A DNA stretch of 64,000 nucleotides from Shinella sp. XGS7 (GTDB lineage Bacteria > Pseudomonadota > Gammaproteobacteria > Burkholderiales > Burkholderiaceae_C). The stretch is taken from assembly GCF_020535565.1 (NCBI RefSeq), contig NZ_CP084758.1, positions 2,865,001 to 2,929,000 of the forward strand, written 5' to 3'. The position numbers and the translations under genes were made by a program. This document shows positions 1-8,983 of this stretch, piece after piece. The notes under the pieces were generated by a model, which searched no databases, was not told the DNA's origin, and saw nothing but the letters and a program-made list of their open reading frames with translations. The stretch's first letter is position 1, and the number at the start of each line of letters is the position of its first letter.

Positions 1-1497
1 CGCATCAAGGGCAAGTATCCGCAGTGGCAGTACTGGATGGCCATGACCTTCATCGCGCCGCTGCCCTGGGAGGCCGATGCCTTCTACGCCCAGCCCGGCA
101 TGGCCGAGAACAGCATGTCGCTGAATCAGTGGCCCATCGGCACAGGCCCCTACATGATGACCGAGTACGTGCAGGACCGGCGCCATGTGATGAAGCGCAA
201 CCCCAATTACCGCGGCGAGCCCTATCCCTGCGAAGGCTCGGACGCCGACCGCCAGGCCGGCCTGCTGGATGACTGCGGCAAGACCATGCCCTTCGCCGAC
301 ACCATCGTCTCCACCATCGTCAAGGAGAAGGTGCCGCGCAAGGAGCTGTTCAAGCAGGGCTATCTGGATGTGCCCGAGATCGAACGGCCCGAGTGGGGCG
401 TGGACTTCCAGGTCGATATGGACGACTCCGATGAGGTCAAGGCCGCCTACCAGGCCAAGGGCTTCAAGTTCCCCATGGCGACCGATATCAACAGCTGGTA
501 CCTGGGCTTCAACTGGATGGACCCGGTGGTGGGCAAGGGTGACACGCCCGAGCAGCAGCGCAAGAACCGCAAGCTGCGCCAGGCCCTGTCCATCGCCATC
601 GACTGGGAGGAGGGCTATGGCCGCATCTTCCGCAGCAAGGGTGGCGTGGCCGCGCATGGCCCGGTGCCGCCCGGCGTCTTCGGTTCGCGCGAGGACGAGC
701 CCGGCAATTTCAACCCCGTGACCCACCATCTGGTGGAGGGCAAGGTGGTTCGCCGCCCCATCGAGGACGCGAAAAAGCTGCTGGCCGAGGCCGGCTATCC
801 GGACGGCCGCGACGCCCAGACCGGCAAGCCCCTGGTGCTGAGCTATGACTACCAGCGCGCGCCGACGCCCGAGACCAAGGCCGAGCTGGACTGGATGGTC
901 AAGCAGTTCGCCAAGCTGGACATCCAGCTGGAGATCCGCGCCACCGACTACAACCAGTTCCAGGACAAGGTGCACAAGGGCAAGCACCAGATCTTCTGGT
1001 GGGGCTGGCTGGCCGACTATCCCGACGCCGAGAACTTCCTCTTCCTGCTCTACGGACCCAATAGCAAGTCCAAGCACGAGGGCGAGAACACCGCCAACTA
1101 CGAGAACGCCGAGTACGACCGCCTCTACCGCCGCATGCAGACCCTGGAGGACGGGCCGGAGAAGCAGAAGGTGATCGACCAGATGGTGCAGATCGCTCGC
1201 GAAGACGCGCCCTGGGCCTGGGGCTACTGGCCCTATGTGGGCCTGGCCTTCCAGCCCTGGGTGCACAACGGCAAGCCCGGCATCATGATCCGTGACATGG
1301 CGCGCTACTACCGCATCGACCCGCAGCAGCGCGCGGCCAAGCAGGCCGAGTGGAACCGCCCCATCTGGTGGCCGCTGGGCCTGCTGCTGGCGGGCGCCCT
1401 CGCCATCATCTGGGCCACGCGACGCTCCTTCCGCGCCCGCGAGCTGGCCACGGCCAAGGGCTATGACACCGCACGTACCGGCCAAAGCGCCGCCTGA
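1..1497 (+). CDS. ABC transporter substrate-binding protein, family 5 (peptide/oligosaccharide type), 5' end cut by window
   Basis: The reading frame is open from the first base, so the start lies outside the window; 498 codons are visible. The protein resembles the large family-5 extracellular solute-binding proteins (DppA/OppA type) that capture peptides or related solutes for an ABC importer. The typical C-terminal lobe is seen, including the stretch GWLADYPDAENFLFLLYGP. Unusually, the last ~45 residues hold a hydrophobic helix (WWPLGLLLAGALAIIW) followed by a basic tail, so the protein may be anchored in the membrane by its C-terminus rather than free or lipid-anchored. Two permease genes and a fused ATPase gene follow directly. 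The substrate cannot be told from sequence. Confidence 0.9.
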   Translation, partial: RIKGKYPQWQYWMAMTFIAPLPWEADAFYAQPGMAENSMSLNQWPIGTGPYMMTEYVQDRRHVMKRNPNYRGEPYPCEGSDADRQAGLLDDCGKTMPFADTIVSTIVKEKVPRKELFKQGYLDVPEIERPEWGVDFQVDMDDSDEVKAAYQAKGFKFPMATDINSWYLGFNWMDPVVGKGDTPEQQRKNRKLRQALSIAIDWEEGYGRIFRSKGGVAAHGPVPPGVFGSREDEPGNFNPVTHHLVEGKVVRRPIEDAKKLLAEAGYPDGRDAQTGKPLVLSYDYQRAPTPETKAELDWMVKQFAKLDIQLEIRATDYNQFQDKVHKGKHQIFWWGWLADYPDAENFLFLLYGPNSKSKHEGENTANYENAEYDRLYRRMQTLEDGPEKQKVIDQMVQIAREDAPWAWGYWPYVGLAFQPWVHNGKPGIMIRDMARYYRIDPQQRAAKQAEWNRPIWWPLGLLLAGALAIIWATRRSFRARELATAKGYDTARTGQSAA

Positions 1498-1506
1498 GAC
1501 CGCACC

Positions 1507-2490
1507 ATGCTGAACTACATGATCCGCCGGCTCGGCTACGGCGTGCTGATCCTGATCGGGGTGAATCTCTTCACCTTCTTCCTCTTCTTCTCGGTCAACA
1601 CGCCCGACGATATGGCGCGCCTGAACATCGGCGGCAAGCGCGTCACCCAGGAGCAGATCGAGAAGTGGAAGGTCGAGCGCGGCTATGACAAGCCGCTGTA
1701 CTGGAACGAGGCCGAGGCCGGCGCCCAGAAGGTGACCAAGACCATCCTCTGGGAGCGCTCGGTCTCGCTGATGATGCTGGACTTTGGCCGCTCGGATGCG
1801 CGTCAGGCCGTGAACATCGGCCACGAGATCAAGACCCGCATGGGGGTGAGCCTGCAGCTGGCGGTGCCGCTCTTCGTGCTGCAGGTGATCGTGAGCACGG
1901 CCTTCGCCCTGCTGCTGGTCTTCTTCCGCAACTCACGCATCGACTTCTGGGGCGTGGTGCTGTGCGTGCTGATGCTCTCGATCTCCAGCCTGTTTTACAT
2001 CATCGTGGGCCAGTATTTCTTCTCGCGCGTGCTCAAGCTGGTGCCCATCAACGGCTACGCGGCGGGCCTGGACGCGATTAAGTTCCTGGCCCTGCCCATC
2101 GCCCTGTCCCTGCTCTCGCGCCTGGGCGGCGAGGCGCGCCTGTACCGCGCCATGTTCCTGGAAGAGGTGGGCAAGGACTATGTGCGCACCGCGCGGGCCA
2201 AGGGCCTGTCCGAGCAGATCGTGCTGTTCCGCCATGTGCTGCGCAATGCCCTGATTCCCATCATCACCAGCGCGGGCGCCTATCTGCCCTATGTCTTCCT
2301 GGGCTCCCTGGTGTTCGAGAGCTTCTTCGGCATCCCGGGTCTGGGCGCCTTCGTGATCGAGGCCATCTCGGGCCAGGACTTCGCCATCGTGCGCACCATG
2401 GTCTTCCTGGGCGCCGTGCTCTACATCGCCACCAATATCGTGATCGACATCGCCTACACCTTTGTCGATCCGCGCGTGCGGCTCGCCTGA
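1507..2490 (+). CDS. ABC transporter permease, DppB/OppB type
   Basis: Inner-membrane subunit of the same importer, 327 residues, starting nine bases after the binding-protein stop. It opens with the family N-terminus (MIRRLGYGVLILIGVNLFTF, first membrane helix), then a periplasmic stretch of about 100 residues and five further hydrophobic segments. The cytoplasmic EAA loop that docks on the ATPase is seen around residues 218-240 (DYVRTARAKGLS). The periplasmic loop after helix 1 is somewhat long and charged. Together with the next gene it would form the channel. Confidence 0.93.
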   Translation: MLNYMIRRLGYGVLILIGVNLFTFFLFFSVNTPDDMARLNIGGKRVTQEQIEKWKVERGYDKPLYWNEAEAGAQKVTKTILWERSVSLMMLDFGRSDARQAVNIGHEIKTRMGVSLQLAVPLFVLQVIVSTAFALLLVFFRNSRIDFWGVVLCVLMLSISSLFYIIVGQYFFSRVLKLVPINGYAAGLDAIKFLALPIALSLLSRLGGEARLYRAMFLEEVGKDYVRTARAKGLSEQIVLFRHVLRNALIPIITSAGAYLPYVFLGSLVFESFFGIPGLGAFVIEAISGQDFAIVRTMVFLGAVLYIATNIVIDIAYTFVDPRVRLA

Positions 2491-2517
2491 GCCCCGACGC
2501 GGCCCAAGAGGATCATC

Positions 2518-3957
2518 ATGGGATTCAAGTTCGTTCTGCTGTGGACCGATGTGGCGCTGTGGCTGATGTTTGCCGCGCTGCTAGCCTATGTGCTGCGCCT
2601 GCGCGCCCGGCCCAATCTGCGTGTGACCTGGGAGCGCGTGCTGCGCGACCCGGCCGCGGCCTCGGCCGGCTTGGTGCTGCTGCTTTTTCTGCTGGTGACG
2701 GCGCTGGACAGCGTGCATTTCCGCCGCGCCCTGCCGGCCGAGCCCGGCGCCCAGGTCTTCTACGACACCCGCACGGAGTCGGTGCTGGACCTGGTGCTGG
2801 CGCGCCAGATCGCCATGCGCGAGGTCAGCTACTCCGCGCCCCTGGCCTACCAGGGCCTGAACAAGGAGAGCTTCACCGATGCCGCGGGCCAGCCCCAGCG
2901 CGACTATCCGCGCCTGGCCTTCGGCGGCGCGCATCTGAGCGAGCCGCTGCAGCAGTGGGCGGGTGATGTGGGGCAGCGTGCTCTGCTGGGCCTGCTGGGC
3001 GGCGCCGCTCTGGGCGGCCTGGCCCTGCTGGGCTTTGCCGCCGGCCTGGCGCGCAGCCATGGCGGCCTGGGCCAGGCCCTGCGTGATCTGCTGGCCGACC
3101 GCACGCACTACCCGCTGCGCGCGCTCTGGATCACGCTGACGGTGACCCTGCTGCTGTGCGGGCCGGTGCTGGCCCTGATGAACCACTACCATGTGTTCGG
3201 CACCGACCGCACCGGCAACGACGTGCTCTACCAGGCGCTCAAGAGCGTGCGCACGGCCTTTGTGATCGGCGCCATCTCCACCCTAGCGACATTGCCGTTG
3301 GCCCTGGTGCTGGGCATCCTGGCCGGCTACTTCAAGGGCTGGGTGGATGAAGTGATCCAGTACGTCTACACCACGCTCAGCTCGGTGCCCAATGTGCTGC
3401 TGATCGCGGCCTGCGTGCTGATGGTTCAGGTCTTCCTGGACAAGAACCCGGGCCTCTTCGAGACCGGCGCTGAGCGCTCGGACCTGAAGATGTTCCTGCT
3501 CTGCGTGATCCTGGGCGTGACTGGCTGGGCCGGCCTGTGCCGCCTGGTGCGCGGCGAGACGCTCAAGCTGCGCGAGCTGGACTATGTGCAGGCCGCCACG
3601 GCCTTCGGTGTGAGCGACGCGCGCATCATGGCCCGCCACATCGTGCCGAACGTGATGCATCTGGTGCTGATCACGGTGGTGCTGAGCTTCTCCGAACTCA
3701 TTCTCTATGAGGCCGTGCTCACCTATGTGGGCGTGGGCGTGGACCCGAGCATGAACAGCTTCGGCGGCATGATCAATCTGGCCCGTTCGGAGATGTCGCG
3801 CGAGCCCGTGGTGTGGTGGAGCTTTGCCGCCGCCTTCGGTTTCATGGTCACCCTGGTGCTGGCCGCCAACCTCTTTGCCGACGGCGTGCGCGACGCCTTT
3901 GATCCGCGCGCCCGCAGCCTGCGCCCGCGCGTGCTCAAGCCCATCGCCAAGACCTGA
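2518..3957 (+). CDS. ABC transporter permease, DppC/OppC type with long N-terminal extension
   Basis: Second permease subunit. A ribosome site AAGAGGA lies just before the ATG. The C-terminal ~270 residues are a standard DppC module: FGTDRTGNDV entry motif, membrane helices, and an EAA loop near residues 355-375 (LDYVQAATAFGVSDARI). At 479 residues it is far longer than the usual ~300: the first ~200 residues add three hydrophobic segments (about 6-27, 47-66 and 155-178) around an ~85-residue extracytoplasmic part. DppC-type proteins commonly have a short N-terminal helix plus loop, so this is an enlarged version. Nothing suggests a fusion to a different enzyme. Confidence 0.92.
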   Translation: MGFKFVLLWTDVALWLMFAALLAYVLRLRARPNLRVTWERVLRDPAAASAGLVLLLFLLVTALDSVHFRRALPAEPGAQVFYDTRTESVLDLVLARQIAMREVSYSAPLAYQGLNKESFTDAAGQPQRDYPRLAFGGAHLSEPLQQWAGDVGQRALLGLLGGAALGGLALLGFAAGLARSHGGLGQALRDLLADRTHYPLRALWITLTVTLLLCGPVLALMNHYHVFGTDRTGNDVLYQALKSVRTAFVIGAISTLATLPLALVLGILAGYFKGWVDEVIQYVYTTLSSVPNVLLIAACVLMVQVFLDKNPGLFETGAERSDLKMFLLCVILGVTGWAGLCRLVRGETLKLRELDYVQAATAFGVSDARIMARHIVPNVMHLVLITVVLSFSELILYEAVLTYVGVGVDPSMNSFGGMINLARSEMSREPVVWWSFAAAFGFMVTLVLAANLFADGVRDAFDPRARSLRPRVLKPIAKT

Positions 3958-3965
3958 AGACCGCC

Positions 3966-5831
3966 ATGCTGAAGATCGACAAACTCAAGGTGGCGCTGGA
4001 CGCCGATGCCGGCCTGGTGCGCGCCATCGACGGCATGCAGCTGAGCCTGGCGCGCGGCGAGACCTTTGCCCTGGTGGGCGAGTCCGGCTGCGGCAAGAGC
4101 ATGACGGCCCTGGCCCTGATGCGCCTGCTGCCCGACAACGGCCGCATCACCGGTGGCGCCCTGCTGCTGGATGAGCAGGATGTGTTCGGCCTGCCCGAGG
4201 CGCAGATGCGCCAGGTGCGCGGCGGGCGCATCGGCATGATCTTCCAGGAGCCCTCCACCAGCCTGAATCCGGTGATGAAGGTGGGCGAGCAGATCGTCGA
4301 GGCCATCGAGACCCACACCGCCCTGCGCGGTGCGGCGGCGCGGGCCAAGGCCATCGACTGGCTGCGCCGCGTGGGCATTCCCGAGCCCGAGCGCCGCATC
4401 GACGAGTACCCCTTCCGTCTCTCGGGCGGCCAGAAGCAGCGCGTGATGATCGCGATGACCCTGGCGGCCGAGCCCGACTACCTGATCGCCGACGAGCCCA
4501 CCACGGCCCTGGACGTGACCATCCAGGCGCAGATCCTGGACCTGCTCAAGGACCTGCAGCGCGAGCGCAGCCTGGGCGTGCTGCTGATCACGCACGACCT
4601 GGCCGTGGTGGCCGGCATGGCTCACCGCGTGGCCCTGATGTATGCGGGGCAGATCATCGAGGTGGCGCAGGCCGAGGATTTCTTTGCCGCGCCCAAGCAC
4701 CCCTATGCACGCCTGCTGCTCAAGGCCTTGCCGGACTCGGCCAAGCGCGGCGAGCCCCTGGCAGCGATTGCCGGCACGGTGCCGCCCCTGTGGCTGGACT
4801 TCGAGGGCTGCCGCTTCGCCCCGCGCTGCGACCGCGCAGTGGCCGGCTGTGCCCAGCAGCCCCCCGAGCTGCAGGTGCTGGAGGGCGCTCGCTCGGTGCG
4901 CTGCCGGCTCTACAGTCGCCCCGAGGAATTTGCCGAGCGGGCGACTGCGGTTGCATCGGCCGAGGCGGACATCCGCATCCTGCCCGAGCGCTCCAGCGTG
5001 GCCCTGGCCGAGCAGCCGCTGCTGCAGGTGCGCGATCTGAAGGTGCGCTTCGCCCTCAAGCGTGGCCTGCTGGGTGGCGCGGCACGCTATTTCGAGGCGG
5101 TCAAGGGCGTGTCCTACAGCTTGCGGGCCGGCCAGACCCTGGCCCTGGTCGGCGAATCGGGCTGTGGCAAGACCACCTCGGGCAAGGCCATCGTGCAGCT
5201 GCTGCGCCGCCAGGCCCTGATCGAGGGTCAGGCCTTGCTGGAGGGGCGCGACCTGTTCACGCTGGAGGGCGAGGCCCTGCGCGAGGCACGCCGCCAGGTG
5301 CAGATGATCTTCCAGGATCCCTTCGCCTCGCTGAACCCGCGCCTGCGTGTGCTGGAACTGCTGGAGGAGGGGCTGGTGGCCCTGCGGCCCGAGCTGGACG
5401 CGGACGCTCGCCGCGCCCTGCTGGAGAAGCTGGTGGATCAGGTGGGCCTGCGGCGCGATGCGCTGGAGCGCTACCCGCACGAGTTCTCAGGGGGGCAGCG
5501 CCAGCGTATTGCGATCGCCCGCGCTCTGGCGGTGGAGCCGCGCCTGATCGTCGCCGACGAGCCGACGACGGCGCTCGACGTGTCGGTGCAGGCGCAGATC
5601 CTCAAGCTGATCCGCGATCTTGCCGATCAGCGCGGCCTTTCCTATCTGTTCATCACCCATAACATCGGCGTGGTCGAGTACATCGCCGACGAGGTGGCCG
5701 TGATGCAGTCCGGTCGCATCGTGGAGGCCGGCAGCACCGAGGCCGTGCTGGGTTCGCCGCAAGAGGCATATACCCGTAGCCTGCTGGCCGCCGTGCCCCG
5801 ATTGCCCGCATCTATGCGCCAGCCGGCATGA
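3966..5831 (+). CDS. ABC transporter ATP-binding protein, fused DppD-DppF type
   Basis: Both ATPase subunits of the peptide importer fused in one 621-residue chain, as in YejF/GsiA-type proteins. Half 1 has Walker A GESGCGKS at residues 38-45, signature LSGGQKQR and Walker [12 protein letters not shown]; half 2 has Walker A GESGCGKT near 396, signature FSGGQRQR and [11 protein letters not shown]. The oligopeptide-transporter C-terminal motif ([10 protein letters not shown]) ends half 1. The gene lies eight bases after the permease stop and closes the operon. The same peptide ADEPTTALD is coded differently in the two halves (first GCCCTGGAC, second GCGCTCGAC), and bases about 5485-5700 use CTC/CTT leucine unlike the rest of the operon. 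Confidence 0.94.
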   Translation: MLKIDKLKVALDADAGLVRAIDGMQLSLARGETFALVGESGCGKSMTALALMRLLPDNGRITGGALLLDEQDVFGLPEAQMRQVRGGRIGMIFQEPSTSLNPVMKVGEQIVEAIETHTALRGAAARAKAIDWLRRVGIPEPERRIDEYPFRLSGGQKQRVMIAMTLAAEPDYLIADEPTTALDVTIQAQILDLLKDLQRERSLGVLLITHDLAVVAGMAHRVALMYAGQIIEVAQAEDFFAAPKHPYARLLLKALPDSAKRGEPLAAIAGTVPPLWLDFEGCRFAPRCDRAVAGCAQQPPELQVLEGARSVRCRLYSRPEEFAERATAVASAEADIRILPERSSVALAEQPLLQVRDLKVRFALKRGLLGGAARYFEAVKGVSYSLRAGQTLALVGESGCGKTTSGKAIVQLLRRQALIEGQALLEGRDLFTLEGEALREARRQVQMIFQDPFASLNPRLRVLELLEEGLVALRPELDADARRALLEKLVDQVGLRRDALERYPHEFSGGQRQRIAIARALAVEPRLIVADEPTTALDVSVQAQILKLIRDLADQRGLSYLFITHNIGVVEYIADEVAVMQSGRIVEAGSTEAVLGSPQEAYTRSLLAAVPRLPASMRQPA

Positions 5832-6108
5832 AACCAGCGTTCATATCGGTATTAAACTGGTCTTGTTTTTGCGGCGGGGTGAATCAGCAGGCTTGACCGT
5901 AGCTGGATGTAATCGGGTGACGAAATCCGCACAAGGATGTCGCATGCCTGCATCAGCTGTGTCCCATTGAAGAATGCCCGCGAGTGGCAGGACCACCCCT
6001 TGTAATCGAATGAAAATGCGATATGCGCACAAGCGGTCTTGCTGGGGTAAGCCCCAAGATAGGGGTCGTCAGCTTGGTTTAAGATCTTGCCCTGTTCGAG
6101 TTGGCTGT

Positions 6109-6123
6109 TGTAATCATGTTACA
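6109..6123. promoter_or_regulatory. 15-base palindrome, candidate operator
   Basis: TGTAA and TTACA form a perfect inverted repeat around five bases (TCATG). It lies about 300 bases before tonB and 21 bases before the hairpin-T7 element. It does not match a site I can name with confidence; FNR and Fur boxes are different. Confidence 0.3.
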
Positions 6124-6143
6124 GCGCTGGTTTGAACTGGGTC

Positions 6144-6177
6144 GCCCGCGGTCCTGGAGCCGTCGGGCACTTTTTTT
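6144..6177 (+). terminator. Terminator-like hairpin with T7 tail
   Basis: GCCCG (6144-6148) pairs with CGGGC (6164-6168), helped by GG/CC inside, and TTTTTTT follows at 6171-6177. The stem is modest. It may end the ABC operon (stop at 5831), end an unannotated small RNA, or act as an attenuator in the tonB leader. Confidence 0.45.
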
Positions 6178-6421
6178 GTGAATGTTCGTTCTCGCCGTGC
6201 CTGGACTGTTTGGCCACGGCGCATGCCCCTTGACCCGGGGATCGTGCGCTTCAGGCTCGTTTTTTGTTGTGATACAAACCCGACCCTTGCACCTTCACGG
6301 TGCCCTGGGCGTTACCGCCGCAGCGACGGCATTTAGGCGTGCCGCCGGTGGCGCGGTGACACGGCGCTGATCATCCAAAAGCACCGATGGAAGAGTTTCG
6401 CAGTTTGATGAAGGAGCGCGC

Positions 6422-7066
6422 ATGAACTTTGCGCAGGAGAAGCAAGGGGCGTCCCGCTTCACGGGAATCGGCATCGTGATCCTGGTTCACGTGGTGCTCA
6501 TCTGGGCGCTGGCCGAAGGCCTGGTTCACAAGGCCATCGAAAAGGTGACCGGTCCCATTGACGTCAAGGTCGTGGAGGAGAAGGTCAAGCCGCCGCCGCC
6601 GCCCGAGAAGGTCGTGCCGCCGCCGCCGGACATGAAGGCGCCTCCGCCGCCCTTCGTGCCGCCGCCGGAAGTGCAGGTCACCGCACCGCCGCCGCCCAAC
6701 GCGATCCAGGCACCGGTGAGCAACACCCCGCCGCCGACGCGCGACGTGGCGCCGACCCCGCCGCCCGCACCGGCTCCGGTGGCCCCGGCCGCCAAGCCCG
6801 CCAAGATCACGGCCGGCATGGTTTGCACCAAGATGGGCAAGCCCGAGGTGCCGGCGGTGAACTGGAGCGGTGAGGCCCTCTACCGCGCCACGGCAACCGT
6901 CAAGTCCGGCCGCGTGGTGGGTGTGGAAATCGCCTCGCTGCGTGGCGGTGTGGACCGTCGTGCCCAGCGCGCGCTGGTGCAGGCGATCACCGACACGCTG
7001 AAGGACACCTACGAGTGCCCCGGCGACCACGTGTTCGAGCAGGAATTCCAGTTCCGCATCGAGTAA
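6422..7066 (+). CDS. tonB: Energy transducer TonB
   Basis: Links the ExbB/ExbD proton channel to outer-membrane TonB-dependent receptors. 214 residues: N-terminal membrane anchor at about 14-36 (IGIVILVHVVLIWALAEGL), a periplasm-spanning proline-rich segment at about 55-125 with repeated PPPP blocks, and a C-terminal TonB fold from about 135 ending EFQFRIE. AAGGAG lies before the ATG. exbB and two exbD genes follow in the same direction. The window also holds one complete TonB receptor (51635-54442) and the end of another (63589-63999). Confidence 0.96.
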   Translation: MNFAQEKQGASRFTGIGIVILVHVVLIWALAEGLVHKAIEKVTGPIDVKVVEEKVKPPPPPEKVVPPPPDMKAPPPPFVPPPEVQVTAPPPPNAIQAPVSNTPPPTRDVAPTPPPAPAPVAPAAKPAKITAGMVCTKMGKPEVPAVNWSGEALYRATATVKSGRVVGVEIASLRGGVDRRAQRALVQAITDTLKDTYECPGDHVFEQEFQFRIE

Positions 7067-7171
7067 GCGCCAGAACACCAAACCCTCTACCGGGGGTGGG
7101 CCACAAGCCCGCTCCCTGTTTCTAACCTGAGTTCCGATCTCTCTCGATCTCTCTACGTAGGAGTTGACTCC

Positions 7172-8005
7172 ATGATCTCTCGCATCTCCGGCCTGTTCGC
7201 CGCAATCGCATTTGCCGCGACTCTGGCCGTGGCTCCCCTGACCGTCACCGCCCAGGCCGCCGACGCCGCCTCGGCCGCTCCTGCCGCTGAAGTCGCTGCA
7301 CCCGCTGCCGCCCCCGCCGACGCTGCTCCCGCCAAGCCGGCCGACAATCCCTACGGCCTGAAGGCCCTGGTGACCCACGGCCACGCCGTGGACCAGGCCG
7401 TGCTGGTGATGCTGGCCATCATGTCCATGGGTTCCTGGTACATCCTGTTCGTCCGCCTGTGGGACACCCACAAGCTGGGCCAGGAAGCCAAGTCGGTGCG
7501 TGCCACCTTCTTCAAGAAGGCCAGCATCTCCGAAGGCGTCAAGAGCCTGAAGGAAACCGGTGCCTTCCGCTACATCGCCGAGTCGGCCGTGGAAGCTTCC
7601 GAGCACCATGAAGGCGCCCTGACCGAGAACATCGACCACAGCACCTGGGTCACGATGAACATCGAGCGTGCCGTGAGCGAAGTCAACAGCCGCCTGCAAT
7701 CGGGCCTGGGCTTCCTGGCCACCGTCGGCTCGACCTCGCCCTTCATCGGCCTGTTCGGTACCGTGTGGGGCATTCTGCAGGCCCTGACCGCCATCGGCGT
7801 CGCCGGCCAGGCTTCGATCGACAAGGTGGCCGGCCCCGTGGGCGCCGCGCTGATCATGACGGCTCTGGGTCTGGGCGTGGCCGTGCCGGCCGTGCTGGGC
7901 TACAACTGGCTGGTCAACCGCAACAAGGCCGTGATGGGCCAGGTGCGTGCCTTCGCTGCCGATCTGCACGGCGTGCTGATGGGCAACCGCGCCGTCAAGC
8001 GCTGA
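7172..8005 (+). CDS. exbB: ExbB/TolQ/MotA family proton-channel protein
   Basis: Pentameric inner-membrane motor subunit that uses proton flow to energise TonB. 277 residues. Residues 1-31 look like a cleavable signal peptide (LFAAIAFAATLAVAPLTVTA then AQA), followed by an Ala/Pro-rich linker to about residue 60, a feature of extended ExbB proteins. Helix 1 is at about 72-90 (VLVMLAIMSMGSWYILFV). The conserved TolQ/ExbB core follows (GFLATVGSTSPFIGLFGTVWG and GLGVAVPAVLGYN). AGGAG lies before the start. Confidence 0.96.
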   Translation: MISRISGLFAAIAFAATLAVAPLTVTAQAADAASAAPAAEVAAPAAAPADAAPAKPADNPYGLKALVTHGHAVDQAVLVMLAIMSMGSWYILFVRLWDTHKLGQEAKSVRATFFKKASISEGVKSLKETGAFRYIAESAVEASEHHEGALTENIDHSTWVTMNIERAVSEVNSRLQSGLGFLATVGSTSPFIGLFGTVWGILQALTAIGVAGQASIDKVAGPVGAALIMTALGLGVAVPAVLGYNWLVNRNKAVMGQVRAFAADLHGVLMGNRAVKR

Positions 8006-8030
8006 TCGTCGGACTCTCTGGAGCCTCATC

Positions 8031-8459
8031 ATGGGAATGAACGTCGGATCGTCTTCCGGCGAGGATGAGGTGGTCTCAGCGATCAACACCACGCCCCTCG
8101 TGGACGTGATGTTGGTCCTTCTGATCATCTTCCTCATCACCGTTCCGGTGGTGACGCAGTCGGTGGCGGTGTCTCTCCCCAAGGAGACCAACGTCATCCG
8201 CGTCACCAAGCCGGAGAACATCGAGCTGTCGGTGACCAAGGACGGTGACGTCTACTGGAATACCGCCCTGGTGCCGGACAGCGAGGCACTGGTGGAGCGT
8301 CTGAAGAAAATCTCGGTGCTGAACCCCCAACCGGAGGTTCACATTCGCGGTGACGACAAGGCGCGCTACGAGTCCGTGGGCAAGGTCATGGTGGCGTGCC
8401 AGCGCGCCGGCATCCTGAAGATCAGTTTCGTCACCGAGCCGCCGGCTCGTGGCGGCTGA
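8031..8459 (+). CDS. exbD: ExbD biopolymer transport protein, copy 1 of the tonB cluster
   Basis: Partner of ExbB; its single membrane helix carries the proton-conducting aspartate. 142 residues: short cytoplasmic N-terminus, INTTPLVDVMLVLLIIFLIT (the Asp of LVDVML is the key residue) and a periplasmic domain. It begins MGMNVGSSSGE, almost the same as the next gene, so the pair arose by tandem duplication; the remainder has diverged. Double exbD genes are known in tonB loci of Xanthomonas-type bacteria. Confidence 0.95.
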   Translation: MGMNVGSSSGEDEVVSAINTTPLVDVMLVLLIIFLITVPVVTQSVAVSLPKETNVIRVTKPENIELSVTKDGDVYWNTALVPDSEALVERLKKISVLNPQPEVHIRGDDKARYESVGKVMVACQRAGILKISFVTEPPARGG

Positions 8460-8479
8460 TGCACGCGAGGAGCTAGAAC

Positions 8480-8911
8480 ATGGGAATGAACGTAGGTAGC
8501 TCGTCGGGTGATGGTGAACCGGACGTGATGCTGGACGTCAATACGACGCCGCTGATCGACGTGATGCTGGTGCTGCTGGTGATGCTGATCATCACCATCC
8601 CCATCCAGCTGCACTCGGTGAACCTGGACATGCCGGCCGGCAACCCGCCGCCGCCGACCAAGGAGCCGATCGTGCATGAAGTCTTCATCGACTTCGACGG
8701 CACGGTCAGCTGGGACGGCGTTGCGCTGGCCAGCCACGCAGCGGTCGAGGCCAAGCTGGCCGAAGTCGCCGCCGAACCGGACCAGTCCGAAGTGCACATC
8801 AAGCCCAACAAGCTGGTGGACTACGGTTCCGTGGCCGCCGTGATGGCCGCCGCACAGCGACTGGGTGTCAAGAAGATGGGCATGGTCGGCAACGAGCAGT
8901 TCATCAACTGA
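8480..8911 (+). CDS. ExbD biopolymer transport protein, copy 2 of the tonB cluster
   Basis: 143 residues. Same architecture as the preceding gene: N-terminus MGMNVGSSSGD, helix TTPLIDVMLVLLVMLIITIP with the expected Asp, then a periplasmic domain. GAGGAG precedes the ATG, and the gap to the upstream copy is 20 bases, so the two are co-transcribed. In Xanthomonas a second ExbD has a role distinct from the first; whether that holds here is unknown. Confidence 0.94.
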   Translation: MGMNVGSSSGDGEPDVMLDVNTTPLIDVMLVLLVMLIITIPIQLHSVNLDMPAGNPPPPTKEPIVHEVFIDFDGTVSWDGVALASHAAVEAKLAEVAAEPDQSEVHIKPNKLVDYGSVAAVMAAAQRLGVKKMGMVGNEQFIN

Positions 8912-8929
8912 TGACCGAGTGATTGATGG

Positions 8930-8964
8930 AACGCGCTGTCCGCAAGGGCGGCGCGTTTTTTCTT
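8930..8964 (+). terminator. Terminator after exbD copy 2
   Basis: A GC stem (ACGCGC/GCGCGT with inner CCGC/GCGG) is followed by a run of six Ts ending about 8961. It separates the tonB-exbBDD transcript from the next gene, although read-through is possible as the next start is only ~20 bases away. Confidence 0.7.
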
Positions 8965-8983
8965 CGTGAGGAGTAACACCGCA

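Larger units (their letters stand above)
5832..6421. other. 590-base non-coding region before tonB
   Basis: No convincing gene: two short open frames here (62-63 codons, one on each strand) lack ribosome sites and recognisable content. The stretch is less GC-rich than its surroundings. It contains a short palindrome at 6109-6123, a hairpin followed by seven Ts at 6144-6177, and a second small inverted repeat (TTTGT/ACAAA, 6263-6278). It must hold the end of the ABC operon transcript and the promoter and leader of tonB; it could also encode a small RNA ending at 6177. Confidence 0.5.

Noticed and set aside
3723-5480. 585-codon open frame on the minus strand
   Set aside because: It lies opposite the fused ABC ATPase and has low-complexity His/Gln/Leu-rich content typical of antisense frames in CTG-rich DNA.
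5841-6370. Short open frames (63 and 62 codons) in the gap before tonB
   Set aside because: No ribosome site, no family resemblance, codon use unlike the neighbours.
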